64,000 nucleotides of DNA, from assembly GCA_037975125.1 (NCBI GenBank), contig CM075857.1, positions 40,138,436 through 40,202,435 on the forward strand, in the 5' to 3' direction. This document shows, in pieces, positions 38,476 through 52,187 of this stretch. The notes below the pieces were generated by a model. That model did no database searches. It saw only the letters and a list, made by a program, of their open reading frames with translations, and was not told the origin of the DNA. The stretch is from Latrodectus hesperus (lineage: Eukaryota > Arthropoda > Arachnida > Araneae > Theridiidae). The position numbers and the translations under genes were made by a program. How positions within the stretch are numbered: the stretch's first letter is position 1; every line of letters begins with the position of its first letter.

Positions 38476-40223
38476 AGCTGGTGAACCAACAAGTTCACAG
38501 ATAGTATTCTAGCTCACCAACGTATCAGTTTATTTTCAAATAGTTTACGATTTTTACCATAATATGAATAATTTTTAAAGAATAAATAAGAATTTTTAAT
38601 TTAAGCAACTTAATTTATATTTGTCTGCATCTTAGTTTTGTAAGGATTTTAAGAAATTGTCTTAATCTTTATTTTACCTAATATTACAAAACTAACTACC
38701 TTTTCATCATTTCTTTCTTAAACTTTGCGATGATTAATATTTTTCCATTTATTAAACTTATAATAAAAATGATTTTTGAGAAAATAAATGTATTATAAAT
38801 GGATAACTTTAAAGTTATTATATCTTTGTATTTACAGATTTTATATAAAATCAAGATATTTTCTGGAAAACTGAAAAATAATATTACAGAAACATTTCAT
38901 TTTGAGAAAACTTATATAAATTTTTATGTATTTTTGTTAGATAATATCAAATTAATTTACTTAAATTTCAAAACAAATTTCGACAATTTTTTATGTAAAA
39001 TGTTTAATGGAAATATTATAAAAAAGATAAAAAGAAAATTGAAATATCATATCGATATTTATAAAATTTCCAAGTATAGAAGAATAGAATAAGTAGAAGT
39101 TAATGCTATCATTTTTAATGATTACAAATGACTTATTTTGGAACAATTTCGATTAATTAATCTTTTAAAAGAGATACATTAAATCAAAACCACTTTGGTA
39201 TCTCTTAAACTGAATTTAATCTGCGAGACAAATGGATTGGATTAAAATAAGTAAGGCCTAAATAATAATTATGGATGCTATTATTATTTAGCTAATAATT
39301 ATTAATGTATACAATAATTATTGATTATAAATTATAATGATTAATTAAAATAAATGAATTTCGTAAGAATGCACTTTTAAATTACGCAAAAAATATATTT
39401 CTAATATTTTTAAAGTAGTAAATGGAATACAATATTTTTAACATTCTTAAACTCTTAATAATGTGTTATCAAAATTTAACATAGTTACTCTTTCGTATTA
39501 AGTCTAATTTACACAGCCCTTTTATTGAAAAATTTAGACTTCTTAATCAGTACTTTTCTTAACAAATGCAGAATTTTGAATACAATTTTTATGTATTCCA
39601 ACATGAGATCCAAATATAATTTTTACAACAAAATAGATTTTTATAGCTCTTATTTATTACCATTAATTGGAAAAAATTAATTAATAAGAGAATATGTATG
39701 AACAAAATTTGGAATAGTCTTTTTGTTTAGTAAACTTCTTTTTCTGAACTTTTACAAAATGTATTTCTTCATACGTTCAAACAAACAAAACCTAATTTAT
39801 TCTTTTCACAATTTTCTTTCTTCTATTTATGTCTCAATGGTTTTCTCAAAGAGCAATATGAATGTGACTCAGTATTTACACAGAGTAAACTAGATAAAAA
39901 TAAATATGGATTTATCCCCCCTCAAATTATTTATATTTCTTCATATATTATTATATATAAACTAGATTCTCAATTTCTCTTAAGTAAAGTATATTAGTTT
40001 TTTCTGCATGTTCTGAATAATATTTCACAATTTATTCAATTTACATATTTTTTAAAAAAAATTTCGTTTTTATATAGGTTTAAAATAATATGATATAAGC
40101 TTAAGAAATATTAAACGAAGTTTTACTTGAAATATTAAAAAAATAAGCATGAGTATATTCGATGAATATTAGATAAAAATTATCATGCAAAATAGAATCG
40201 AAAGATCCTCAAGATGTACTCAC
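38476..40223. other. A/T-rich DNA; would be intron if the 40.2 kb exon is real
   Basis: No second exon with a matching phase was recognised on the minus strand. The 97-codon frame at 38799-39092 (plus) is Lys/Ile/Asn/Phe-rich background. Confidence 0.4.
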
Positions 40224-40271
40224 AGCGAAAAGGATGAGGGCCGCAGTGGCGCCCGAAGTCCTCATGTTCAT
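40224..40271 (-). CDS. Candidate first coding exon with signal-peptide start
   Basis: On the minus strand, an ATG at 40271 opens 16 codons, MNMRTSGATAALILFA, that look like the n- and h-region of a signal peptide (one Arg, then a hydrophobic run). Directly after codon 16 comes GTGAGT, a strong 5' splice donor, in phase 0; reading on instead meets a stop four codons later. The sequence stands out as G+C-rich in this A/T-rich window. A short upstream frame (MLEYAGAFPP, stop) precedes the ATG and might damp translation. A TATA-like box sits about 145 bp upstream. The product, if real, would be secreted, but exon 2 was not found and the family is unknown. The alternative is chance in a G+C-rich pocket. 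Confidence 0.42.
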
Positions 40272-40425
40272 GCTCAAGGGGGGAAGGCACCTGCGTACTC
40301 CAACATGTAGCACCCTTCTCGGAATGTTTGAATGGACTGAGGGAAGGTATTCGAATAAATGATGCGCGGAGTGGAAGAAAATCGTCGATGTGTGGGGAAG
40401 AGAAAGTGGTTCCTTATAACCGGAC
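40272..40425 (-). promoter_or_regulatory. Candidate promoter and 5' UTR of the 40.2 kb exon
   Basis: GTTATAAGG on the minus strand (40412-40420) is a TATA-like element. The transcript would start about 30 bp downstream, near 40385, and a TCAGT initiator-like motif lies further down at about 40336-40340. Part of the region (40351-40425) has a diverged copy at 38407-38475, whose conservation outlines the same block. Confidence 0.4.
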
Positions 40426-43267
<2,842 letters not shown>

Positions 43268-43438
43268 AACTTTCTGACTGTTACAACATTTTTAAAATTG
43301 TTTACAATTCTGAGTTTATATTTTGATATTACTCCGACAAATTTATTCTTGAAAAAATAATTAATTTATAGGAGTAATATCAAAATATAAACTCAGAATT
43401 TTAACAATTTTTAATAATGTTGTTTTAGTCAGAAAGTT
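43268..43438. mobile_element. Foldback or MITE-like element, 68-bp arms
   Basis: The arm 43268-43335 is matched in inverse by 43371-43438, with about nine differences and a 35-nt loop. The ends are AACTTTCTGAC and GTCAGAAAGTT, and the inner ends ACTCC and GGAGT. No clear target duplication flanks it, so it may be an old MITE, a foldback element or a simple inverted duplication. A 171-bp transcript would fold into a long hairpin. Confidence 0.75.
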
Positions 43439-43868
43439 TTGAATTATTCACATTAAATTGTTTGATTTGGTTCAATAGTTTTTACTAAATACAAAAATTG
43501 TGCTACTTTTTTTACAAAATATATATATATATATATATAGTTTCCAATGCTTAAAATTATAATTTGCGAAATTATAAGTTTTAAATTTATATTCCAGATA
43601 AAAATATTGTCGATATGAAGCAAAATATTTAAAAGAAAGTTGCGTCCTCTTGAAACATTCAATGAACGCGGTCTAGGACATTGGAAAAAAACTGTGGGCC
43701 AGGACTATACATTTCCGCAACTAATGCCCTCCCCCCACCTTTCTGAATTTAAATGTGATAGTTGAAAAATATTAATTTACAAATATTTGTAGCAAATTTT
43801 GGGTAATTTTAAAAGAAATTTTTTCAACCCAGAATCGTCTTTTTTTAATTGATAAATTTTTAATTAAA

Positions 43869-43912
43869 ATTTAATTGAAATATAAATCATATTTAATTAA
43901 AATATAAATCAA
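43869..43912. repeat. 22-bp tandem duplication
   Basis: ATTTAATTGAAATATAAATC and ATTTAATTAAAATATAAATC stand side by side with a 22-bp period. Confidence 0.8.
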
Positions 43913-44126
43913 GCCTCCTTTTAACAGTAAAGCTTAGATTTTTTATTAGCGTTGCATTCATAAGAATTTAAAAGCAAAAACAATTTATATTATTAAAATT
44001 TCGAACTATTTATCTACTTTAAAATCATGCATTTAAAAAAATAAGGAATGGAGGAAGATAGATATATCTATGGAATAGTGAATTTATATTATACATAACA
44101 GATATACATTATATATGTATACCGAA

Positions 44127-44130
<4 letters not shown>

Positions 44131-44199
<69 letters not shown>

Positions 44200-44205
44200 A
44201 TATAT
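44131..44205. repeat. (TA)n microsatellite
   Basis: About 75 bp of TA units with one TTA slip at 44188-44190. Confidence 0.95.
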
Positions 44206-46236
44206 TGTCTTAGATATGAAAAATAAAAAGATATATACTGCCGATATCTTTCCGACGCTCAATATCTTACAATATTTAAACAATTATTGTAAATTTAAAA
44301 CGGATTTATCAAAAAAATAACAAAGTTTTACTTTGGTAAATGTATAATTTTTGAAAAAACTTTTTAATCTTTCATGATTTTGATGCAATATTTTTATTTA
44401 AGTAAATGAGCGATTCAATCACATTCATTCTGACATATTCATAAAAGATTTTGAAAACATGTGCGAATTCCATAAATATTTGCTGTATTCAGCCACGAGC
44501 GAATAATCAATGTATGCTTTTCTTCTGTTGAAATCGTACTCACGAATGTTTTGTCAACTGCCGAGTTCAAACGTTTGGGCCATTTTCTTCTTGACACACT
44601 TTTGCTCATTCGGAATCAAATGTGTATTTTAGCAGGTACTACAACATTCAGTTAAAGTAAACAGCAATCTATAATTTTTTGTCGCCAAACATTCAAAATT
44701 TCTTCCCACATATATAATATAATAAAAATTTGAGATATTCCATTTGAATTCATAAATAACTGAATCGAGAAAAAATATCAATTCAAAATATCTTTCATTT
44801 CATTCAAAGTTCCTTGATTCTTAATTACGATTCATTAACTATCATAGAAAAAATTTCAATATTATTAGTTTGGCCAACTCATTCGAATTCTAAATTGGAA
44901 AAAAATGTTATTTTTAATTGAAGTAAAATTATAAGTAACTTGGGAATTTATAAAATTCACTATAATCTTGGTTTCAAAAAATTTATTTTACATAATATTA
45001 AACATTATATTATGGTGATATTTTATGGAAACATCGTGAGCACATTTATTTCTACAAATGTTTCTTTCCGATTATTTTGAAAAAAAATTTTTTTAACTAA
45101 TGTTTTTAAATTAATTATTCAAAAAAGCCGATTGATCTGATATTTAATTTCAAAACATGAATAAAAAGTTTCAGACTATTTAACGTAAGCAATTTTGTCA
45201 ATCATCTGCTCATATTTACATTTGAAAATGCTCTATTTCCATGAAATAAATTTAAGGAGTATTTTCAAATAATTGCATACTTTAATGTTTTTTCATTTAA
45301 CTCAGTTTTTCAATTTTATATACGATTTAATATTTTTTAAGTTTCTGGATTAATTCGAGGTTTTTTATCGAGCAGAATTGCCCAATACTTCTTTAGTTTT
45401 CTTACGAAAAGATATAGATATATTCAAAAGATATAGAAAACTTAGAATTGATTCTCTACTACCTATTTAAAATAAAATACTATAAATTTCATAACAAAGT
45501 CTTACGAAATATTTCTTATTTATTGACTTATTTTCATTTTAAAAAACGATCTTCTTCAGATTGGAAATTCTTTCATTAAATGAGCTGTTTAGAACTCACT
45601 TGAAATAAGTGAAAGCAGATTATCTGGATTTATATGGCCTTTATTCGTGTGTCCTTTGCTGACGATTAAGTTCAGCGTTAGAAGCGAATAAGAAATATTC
45701 TCATTGATTTATTTCGGTTACTTCAGATCCGCGTAATTGCGCTTGGATATGAAAAATTAAACAACTCCATTGTTTACACTTGCGATTATAGTATTAAGAT
45801 CAGCAGTCAATGTCAACATTTCACCAATGGAACATTAAATTATGCTTGACTATTCAAAACATGTTGCCAATTTTCGGAACACAATAGTTCTGCCAATGAG
45901 TTGCGTCATTGGAATTGTTGATGCAATATCAAAGAACACCTGGAATTCCAACTTATTTAAAATGCCATCTTAGAAAGTTTCTCTTCCTGAATAGTTTTGT
46001 ATAATTTTGTTTCTATGAATCTATATAATTACTCTAATAATAACTAAAAAAAATTAATGAAATTCTAATTTAATGTATTTTCTAATTATTTCCGTATTAA
46101 AACTATTTTTTAAAAGCATCAAAGATAATTCTATAATTTATTTAAATAAGTATATTGAAATTACAATTTCAAATTCTAATCAAGCTTAGTTCTTAGTTTA
46201 ATCTTAAAACACTGGAAAATTGGATACAAGATTTTT

Positions 46237-46279
46237 TTACAATTTGGATATAAGGATTGTTTACGATTTGGATATAAGG
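46237..46279. repeat. Two 19-bp units, 24-bp period
   Basis: TTACAATTTGGATATAAGG at 46237-46255 and TTACGATTTGGATATAAGG at 46261-46279 differ at one base. Confidence 0.85.
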
Positions 46280-46796
46280 TATTTTATAACATCTTCATTA
46301 CTTATAGACAAATATGATCGATATAATTATCTACTTTTGATTATTATAGTCTTAATATTTTTGAAGATACATTATAATTATATTTATAATAAATTTAAAA
46401 TTGTACATCGTAAATTAAGAGGTAAAAGCAATTTTTATAAGTGTTTAATATTACAAATTCCCTTTGAAATGATTTTAGGTATTTCGAAGCATTTATTTTA
46501 GTAATTTTTTTTATTTATTTTTATTTCGAAATATTTAAAACTGACTAAAATTATCAGAAAATATTTGATTAAAACATATTTTTAATCTACTTAAAATTGA
46601 GTTTTCAGCCTGAAATACTTGAGTTTTTACGCAGAATTGTATGATAGAATTGCAGGATTTAATTTGGGATACACGAAAGTAATTTGAGAAATAATTAAAA
46701 ATACTAAAAAAATTAATGTTTAAAAAAAATGTAAAAACACAAAAAATTTGAAGTTCCCAATACTTTTTTTGACAAAAAATTTGAAGTTTTTTCTAT

Positions 46797-46833
46797 AAAA
46801 AAAACAGTTATCTAATCTCTAACTGTTTTTTTT
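46797..46833. repeat. Perfect 14-bp inverted repeat, 9-nt loop
   Basis: AAAAAAAACAGTTA at 46797-46810 pairs with TAACTGTTTTTTTT at 46820-46833. A stem followed by a T-run resembles a transcription terminator, but in a eukaryotic A/T-rich setting this is probably only sequence bias. The segment AAAAAATTTGAAGTT is also repeated just upstream (about 46741 and 46774). Confidence 0.85.
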
Positions 46834-49070
46834 CAAAGAAGAAGATAGAATGATTATTATTTTTTATTAACAAATTTGTTTATTAATCGATACATTAACT
46901 AGGATTATTAATTTATAAGCAAATATTTGTTAATTTATTAGTATTATATATTATTCTTCTATAACAAAGAGAGGATTTATATTTTACAGAAAAAAATTCT
47001 TATGAGTGAATAAACAGAAGATGAGCACAATTGAAAAGATTGAAAATATCTTATTTAGAACAAATTTCAGAAAAACAAAATTATAATCCCTCTTTTCCAG
47101 CGTTGTCAATATTAAAATTTTATAATCAAAAACTTCTCTTTACAAATACATATATTAGTTAATATTAATAAATAAATCATTAAATAACTATTGATTTTTC
47201 CTTTCAAATAAAAGTTGATATTCATTAATAAAATTTAATTTAAAAGACAAATGTTTCTTTGACAACGATTTGAAATTGAAAATAAATTACATATTATGTA
47301 TTTATGAATTTTCATGCATCAACATAAATAATTATTGGTTAGAATTTACGCGTTTCAGTAAATATATCAAATGAGGAACAATGTTATTAAATTTGGACAA
47401 TATACTCTGATGCTTTTATGCTGTGTTCATTTAAAAAAATAAAATTGTATCATAGCAAAATATTTGTGATATCCGCTGAAATTTTTCTTCTTAAAGGAAT
47501 TTTCATAGTTAATTAATTTATGGACTCTAACAGAGGATATAAAGAAAATTCATTAACTTAAAGTTATTAGGAGAGTTTCATGTAAGGTTGAAATGTACAT
47601 CTGTTATTGTGCAATAATGGGTACAATATATACCAGCAATAATGGGTGCGAACGATGTTAAATGATCGATGTTCAAATGATTAAAATTTTAAATTTTGAC
47701 AAACGGAATTTCACAATTGTATAACTTATTCGAACAAATATTCGCCTTTGGTAATTTTTGCATAAACAAGCTTCATAATAATTACAAAATTGATTTTCGT
47801 TTCACATTTTTTAAGCAATTTTGTATTTCCTTAATAATTATCGTACCACCAATCCAAATGGTATTTAGGATAACGAAGTATTACTAACTCAATTTATTAT
47901 TTAACTTAACTATTATGGACTGAAAACAACGGATTTAGATCTAGTTTATTTTACAGTTGTAAGGATCAATCAAATAAACGAAGTATATTCATTTCTTATC
48001 TTATTTTATTTTCTTATTCAACTTCAAAGCATTAAATACATAATTTAAATTTAAAAGAAAACTATTATGACAAATATAACTGAATTTATAAGTTCGTATT
48101 TAAAAGTTTAATATATATAGGTATGAGTAACTTATTGAAATATATACATAAAATCCTCTGTTCTTTTAATGTTGAATTTACGAAGTAATAGACAATGGAA
48201 TAAATAAAGTTCGATTTAAGTTTTATTCGAATGTTGACTTACACAATCCAATATAAATCCTTTTCTCTGATTCAATATTCTTTATAAATAAAAATTATAT
48301 ATTATTTTTATTACAAACAAACACATAAAATTAGATGTCGAAAATATTTATATGCTTAATTTTTAGGCTGACCGTATTTTTAAGTTTTCTCTAGCATTGT
48401 TATTTATATCTTGGGGGATAATTTTATATCAAGTTAAGATTTATTTGATAAAATTCTAATAAAAATGGATAGTGTACTCGCGCATTATTTTAACATGATT
48501 ATATTTTTCTTATAGATTTTAGAGGCTTTTTTTATATAATATTCACAGAAAAAAACTTGCATGAAATGTTATTTTTAGTAATGTAGTGAAATGAAATGTA
48601 TATTGGAAAATTTTAAACTGCGAAAAATGCAAATGAGATTATCCAATAGAAAAAACTGTTTCGAAACTACAGAGAATTTGTGTACTATCACATAATTATA
48701 ATTTTGGTCAATAAATAATTTGCATTTAATGTATTATAAAAAATTGCACACATATAGCATTCAGTGAATTGTATAAAGGAAGTATTTCGATAAATTGTTC
48801 ATTTTATGAATTAAGTTTATCAAATGATTGTAATTAATGAGCAGTAAAATACTAAAAAATTCATAGGCAGAATATCAATACAAAATTATTATGCATATCT
48901 TTAATCCAAAAATCCTTTTTTCCAGCCAAACTTCGAAATAAACAACCACTATAAAGATGACACTGAAACGACTTTGAGACGTTGAAATGGACGCGTATTT
49001 CCGTTCTTTCGCAGCGTAAATCGTCTACATCTGGCCTTATCGAGCAGTCAGGACCATTAGACGCTTATCG

Positions 49071-49484
49071 ATGCCTTCAGTGCGGGCATCAGTTAAGTTG
49101 GAGCAATTTGATGTAAAACGTGATCAAGCAATGGATGTTACAGCGAAAAGCAGGGGGGATGCTTGTGACGTCACCCTTGATATTCTCTTTTTTCCCCGCC
49201 ATTTTGCAGGTCGACGTGTGAAGGCTCAGCACACGAAACCTCAATTGACCCGCTTCTTCGATCACTATTGCGAGCCTTCGAAGACGGTCACATTTTTCGC
49301 TAAAATGCCTGCAAACGAAATTGAAAAAGATTTGCGAAAGTTCTTAATGATCATGTTTGGCGGCACTTTAGCCGAGCTACTTGTGTTACCATTTCGACGC
49401 CTGCGAGAGGGAAAGCGCATTGTTCTGGCGTGCGGCAAGCAGTCATTAGACTCGTCTGGATTACGAGCATTAGGAATTCATTAA
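49071..49484 (+). CDS. Unrecognised 137-codon open frame in the island
   Basis: The frame starts MPSVRASVKLEQFDVKRDQA and ends SSGLRALGIH before a TAA. It is basic, with mixed codon use and a hydrophobic stretch around residues 91-106 (FLMIMFGGTLAELLVL). No domain was recognised. An alternative reading uses a splice acceptor after the pyrimidine-rich run ending CATTTTGCAG (about 49209), so the coding part might begin at residue 47. In a 510-bp G+C-rich island, a frame this long is unusual but not impossible by chance, since stop codons are A/T-rich. No ribosome or splice evidence fixes the start. Confidence 0.28.
   Translation: MPSVRASVKLEQFDVKRDQAMDVTAKSRGDACDVTLDILFFPRHFAGRRVKAQHTKPQLTRFFDHYCEPSKTVTFFAKMPANEIEKDLRKFLMIMFGGTLAELLVLPFRRLREGKRIVLACGKQSLDSSGLRALGIH
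49166..49173. promoter_or_regulatory. CRE-type palindrome
   Basis: TGACGTCA, the full CREB/ATF consensus. Another copy is at 51701-51708. Confidence 0.55.
49196..49206 (-). promoter_or_regulatory. YY1/Pleiohomeotic-type site
   Basis: CCGCCATTTTG on the plus strand is CAAAATGGCGG on the minus strand, matching the AAnATGGCGGC-type consensus except at the final base. Confidence 0.45.
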
Positions 49485-49490
49485 GAGAAA

Positions 49491-50637
49491 TGAAGTGATA
49501 AACGGACAAAAAAAAATATCGAAATCTGAGCTTTGTAAAGCGTTAATTCTGTTTCCGGTCAGTCAGAAGAAATTTTTTGCTTCTTATTTTTTGAGTAGCA
49601 AACCACAGACGATTTTTTTATGATGAATGAAAACGATATTTTTCTAAACATGAAACATTTAAAAAAAAGATGAGGTAAATTTAACTTTATTTTTTAAGCT
49701 CTACACTATTTCTTCTACTTATAATTAATATTTTAAATAAATGCAATACATATTGTGAGATATATATATCACACAATATGTGTATGTCTGCATGTATATA
49801 TATATGCATATAGATCAAAGAATACGAAGTGCACCTGATACGTCGTGCAGCATGGATATAAAAAGGGTAAAAAGGACCCATAAAATTTATTATAAATAAG
49901 TGTTTACTTTTGAATATTGTATTATTTTTATTCCACTTTTAAGACATTTTAAGTACGTTAAGATTCAAAAGGAAAGGACTGCTGCAGACAAGAAAATCAC
50001 AGCACTTGTATCAACGAATTTCATTTACCTAGTTTTTAATGTAAACGTTAGACTTTGATGATTTTATTTACTTCCTTTAGTTTATATACCGTTCTAAGAG
50101 TTCATATTGTATACTTAAATAATTCTTTTTTATATATTATTCTCTAAATCTTCTTTTGTAGGCTTAGAATATAATATATAAAAAAAATCTATTCGGCAAT
50201 TGTACATTTTTTCCATGACTCCACTCACATGAGTACATCAACAGTAAGGATTCATAATAATTTTGTTGTTATATTTTCCAACAATCTTCAATTTTTTCAT
50301 TAAAATTTTTTTTCTTGATACAGTATGCTACAATAATTTATGTAAATAAATGTAATAAAAGAAGGCCACAATAATTTATGCAAAATATACCCCTAAAGAA
50401 AATTAATTAAACTATTTGGACTATTGAAATCATCATAGGTTTCTGTCTGTACAGCATTATGTGTGTCACAATACGCAACTACAATTAAGAAATTAAACAT
50501 AATATAAAATGAATAAAATTTTTAAAATAATAAGTAAAACTAAACACTATAACTTTTTCAATGTAACGGCTTTCCAATAACTTCTGTATGAAAAAGAATA
50601 AAATAAGTCTTTTACTTTTTCTTAAAATTGTATTTTA

Positions 50638-50639
<2 letters not shown>
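49491..50639. other. A/T-rich DNA with a small palindrome
   Basis: No gene seen. An imperfect palindrome lies at 49748-49781. Confidence 0.5.
49748..49781. repeat. Imperfect 34-bp palindrome
   Basis: ACATATTGTG and CACAATATGT flank a GATATATATATC core, with one unpaired A on each side. Confidence 0.85.

Positions 50640-50702
<63 letters not shown>
50640..50702. repeat. (TA)n microsatellite
   Basis: About 63 bp of TA units. Confidence 0.95.
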
Positions 50703-50703
<1 letters not shown>

Positions 50704-51439
50704 CTACTCAGGAAAACATTACTTTTTTATTTTAGTTTCGTAGGTTTTAATTTACTACTGAATTCTAAGCATTGATTTTTTTAAAAATAATAATGAGGTT
50801 AATCTTTCAATGAAGTAATACAGGATTCAATATCTTTTTATAGAAAAGAAAATCAAGAAACAATAGTAGCAAAAAGAAAATACATAAAATATGTTTAAAA
50901 TATCCCTTTGTCAAATTAATCAATTTTGTGGATTTTATTCTTGGAGTGTAATTTGTTTATAATAAACATTGCTTAAGACCACAAAAGCCTATTCTCTTTT
51001 CTTAGTGCAATTTACCTCCAGGAAATGCAAAATTTATTTCATTTATTTTGAAATTTTTCATTTTGGGCTATGAAAAATCCAATTTTGCAATTTCCGTAAA
51101 AAATTCTCGAATAAACATATAAAATTACAAAAGCTTTTAAAGAGTGAGCGATTTGATTTAGCTACATCAAGGAATGAAAATTAAAAAGAAATCATATTCG
51201 CATGAAAGAATAAATTTGACTAAGAAAAAATATAAATTATTCTAAAAAGAATTAAAGAAATGATTTCAACAATTTTCAAAACTTTAAAACATGTAGACAA
51301 AAGAACAGAATCGTAATGCAAATGGCACTTCGAAGTTACATAATAAATAACGCATTCAATGGTTTGTTACTTTGTGACGAAATAAATTGTAAATTTTTAC
51401 AATAAAGAAACAGTTCAGTACTTCTTCCATCATGCTTTC
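50703..51439. other. A/T-rich DNA, no gene seen
   Basis: Background sequence between the (TA)n array and the second G+C-richer island. Confidence 0.5.
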
Positions 51440-51900
51440 ACCTATCTAATTATAAACTTGGTGGTCAGCTATCTTCAACGCCATCGAAAAAATACTGTGT
51501 GGTATCTGATACTTCTTGAGATGTGACGCTATAAATTGTTTCTTTGATATGTTTTACGTCTTCCAAACTGTGACCGTCATATGTCCGCAGCGTTTTCTCA
51601 TTATTACTTAAGTTTGTTATCCTTTCATCGAATGTCCATCACGGAAGACAATAACTTTCTCTCACTTTTTCTGAGCTCTTGTTCCGTGTTCCCTTTGCAG
51701 TGACGTCAGGACCAGTGTCACGTCTCCGACAGGAACAATGCGGTCACATGATCTGGTATGATGTCCAGATTCTAATCACAGAAAGATCGATTGTGAGGGA
51801 TTGCCGATCGTTATCTGGAACACGTATCTGACGACAGAAGTGTCAAACAGTCGTTCTATTCTGAACCGAAAGTTCATCTAAATCAATTGTTTGCATTCTT
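51440..51900. promoter_or_regulatory. Second CpG-richer island with a CRE palindrome
   Basis: About 460 bp of higher complexity with many CG dinucleotides. TGACGTCA at 51701-51708 directly follows a pyrimidine-rich run ending CCCTTTGCAG, so a splice acceptor is possible. A plus-strand frame reads through it (VTSGPVSRLRQEQCGHMIWY and on, to a stop near 51831) without a good start or a recognised domain. It could be regulatory DNA or an exon. Confidence 0.35.
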
Positions 51901-52160
51901 TCGCTCTTTGCTATTTCAAGACAGAGTTGACTTTTGTTTCTTGTAAGACAACTTTTTTGATTGTCAAGGAGGAGTTCATTTGATCAATACTTACACTGTG
52001 TTGCTTTCGAATAAAACGAATAAGTATTGTAAGTAAAAAAAATTTTAAATAAATATTTTTATGTTTTGATCACAATTATTTCTGGTATTTTAATCGAGAA
52101 AGGTATAAAAGTTCAAATTTTATATCTTTGATTTACTTTCATGTTTGTGTTTATTTTTAA

Positions 52161-52187
52161 CCAATCAATGAAGTCAAAGGTCACGTG
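52161..52187. promoter_or_regulatory. CCAAT, nuclear-receptor DR1 and E-box cluster
   Basis: Within 27 bp are CCAAT (52161-52165), AAGTCAAAGGTCA (52171-52183), which fits a DR1 nuclear-receptor site, and the overlapping E-box CACGTG (52182-52187). Short motifs like these occur by chance, so this is suggestive only. Confidence 0.3.

Larger units (their letters stand above)
43439..48979. other. Long A/T-rich stretch, small repeats only
   Basis: No gene recognised. The frame at 46220-46501 (plus, 93 codons) begins in a 19-bp tandem repeat and is Tyr/Ile/Leu/Lys-rich. The frame at 43453-43662 (minus) includes a short TA run. A more complex patch lies at 45600-45960 without recognisable content. 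Confidence 0.5.
48980..49490. promoter_or_regulatory. CpG-richer island with CRE and YY1-type sites
   Basis: About 510 bp are far richer in G+C and in CG dinucleotides than anything nearby. Inside are a perfect CRE palindrome TGACGTCA (49166-49173) and a YY1/Pleiohomeotic-type CCGCCATTTTG (49196-49206), 22 bp apart. Read on the minus strand, the second gives CAAAATGGCGGGG, which is also a good start-codon context. This pairing is typical of TATA-less housekeeping promoters, so a promoter or first exon is likely. Direction and target gene are not clear from the sequence. Confidence 0.5.

Noticed and set aside
46797..46833. Intrinsic transcription terminator
   Set aside because: Stem plus T-run occurs, but the setting is eukaryotic, the stem is mostly A/T and no transcript leads into it.
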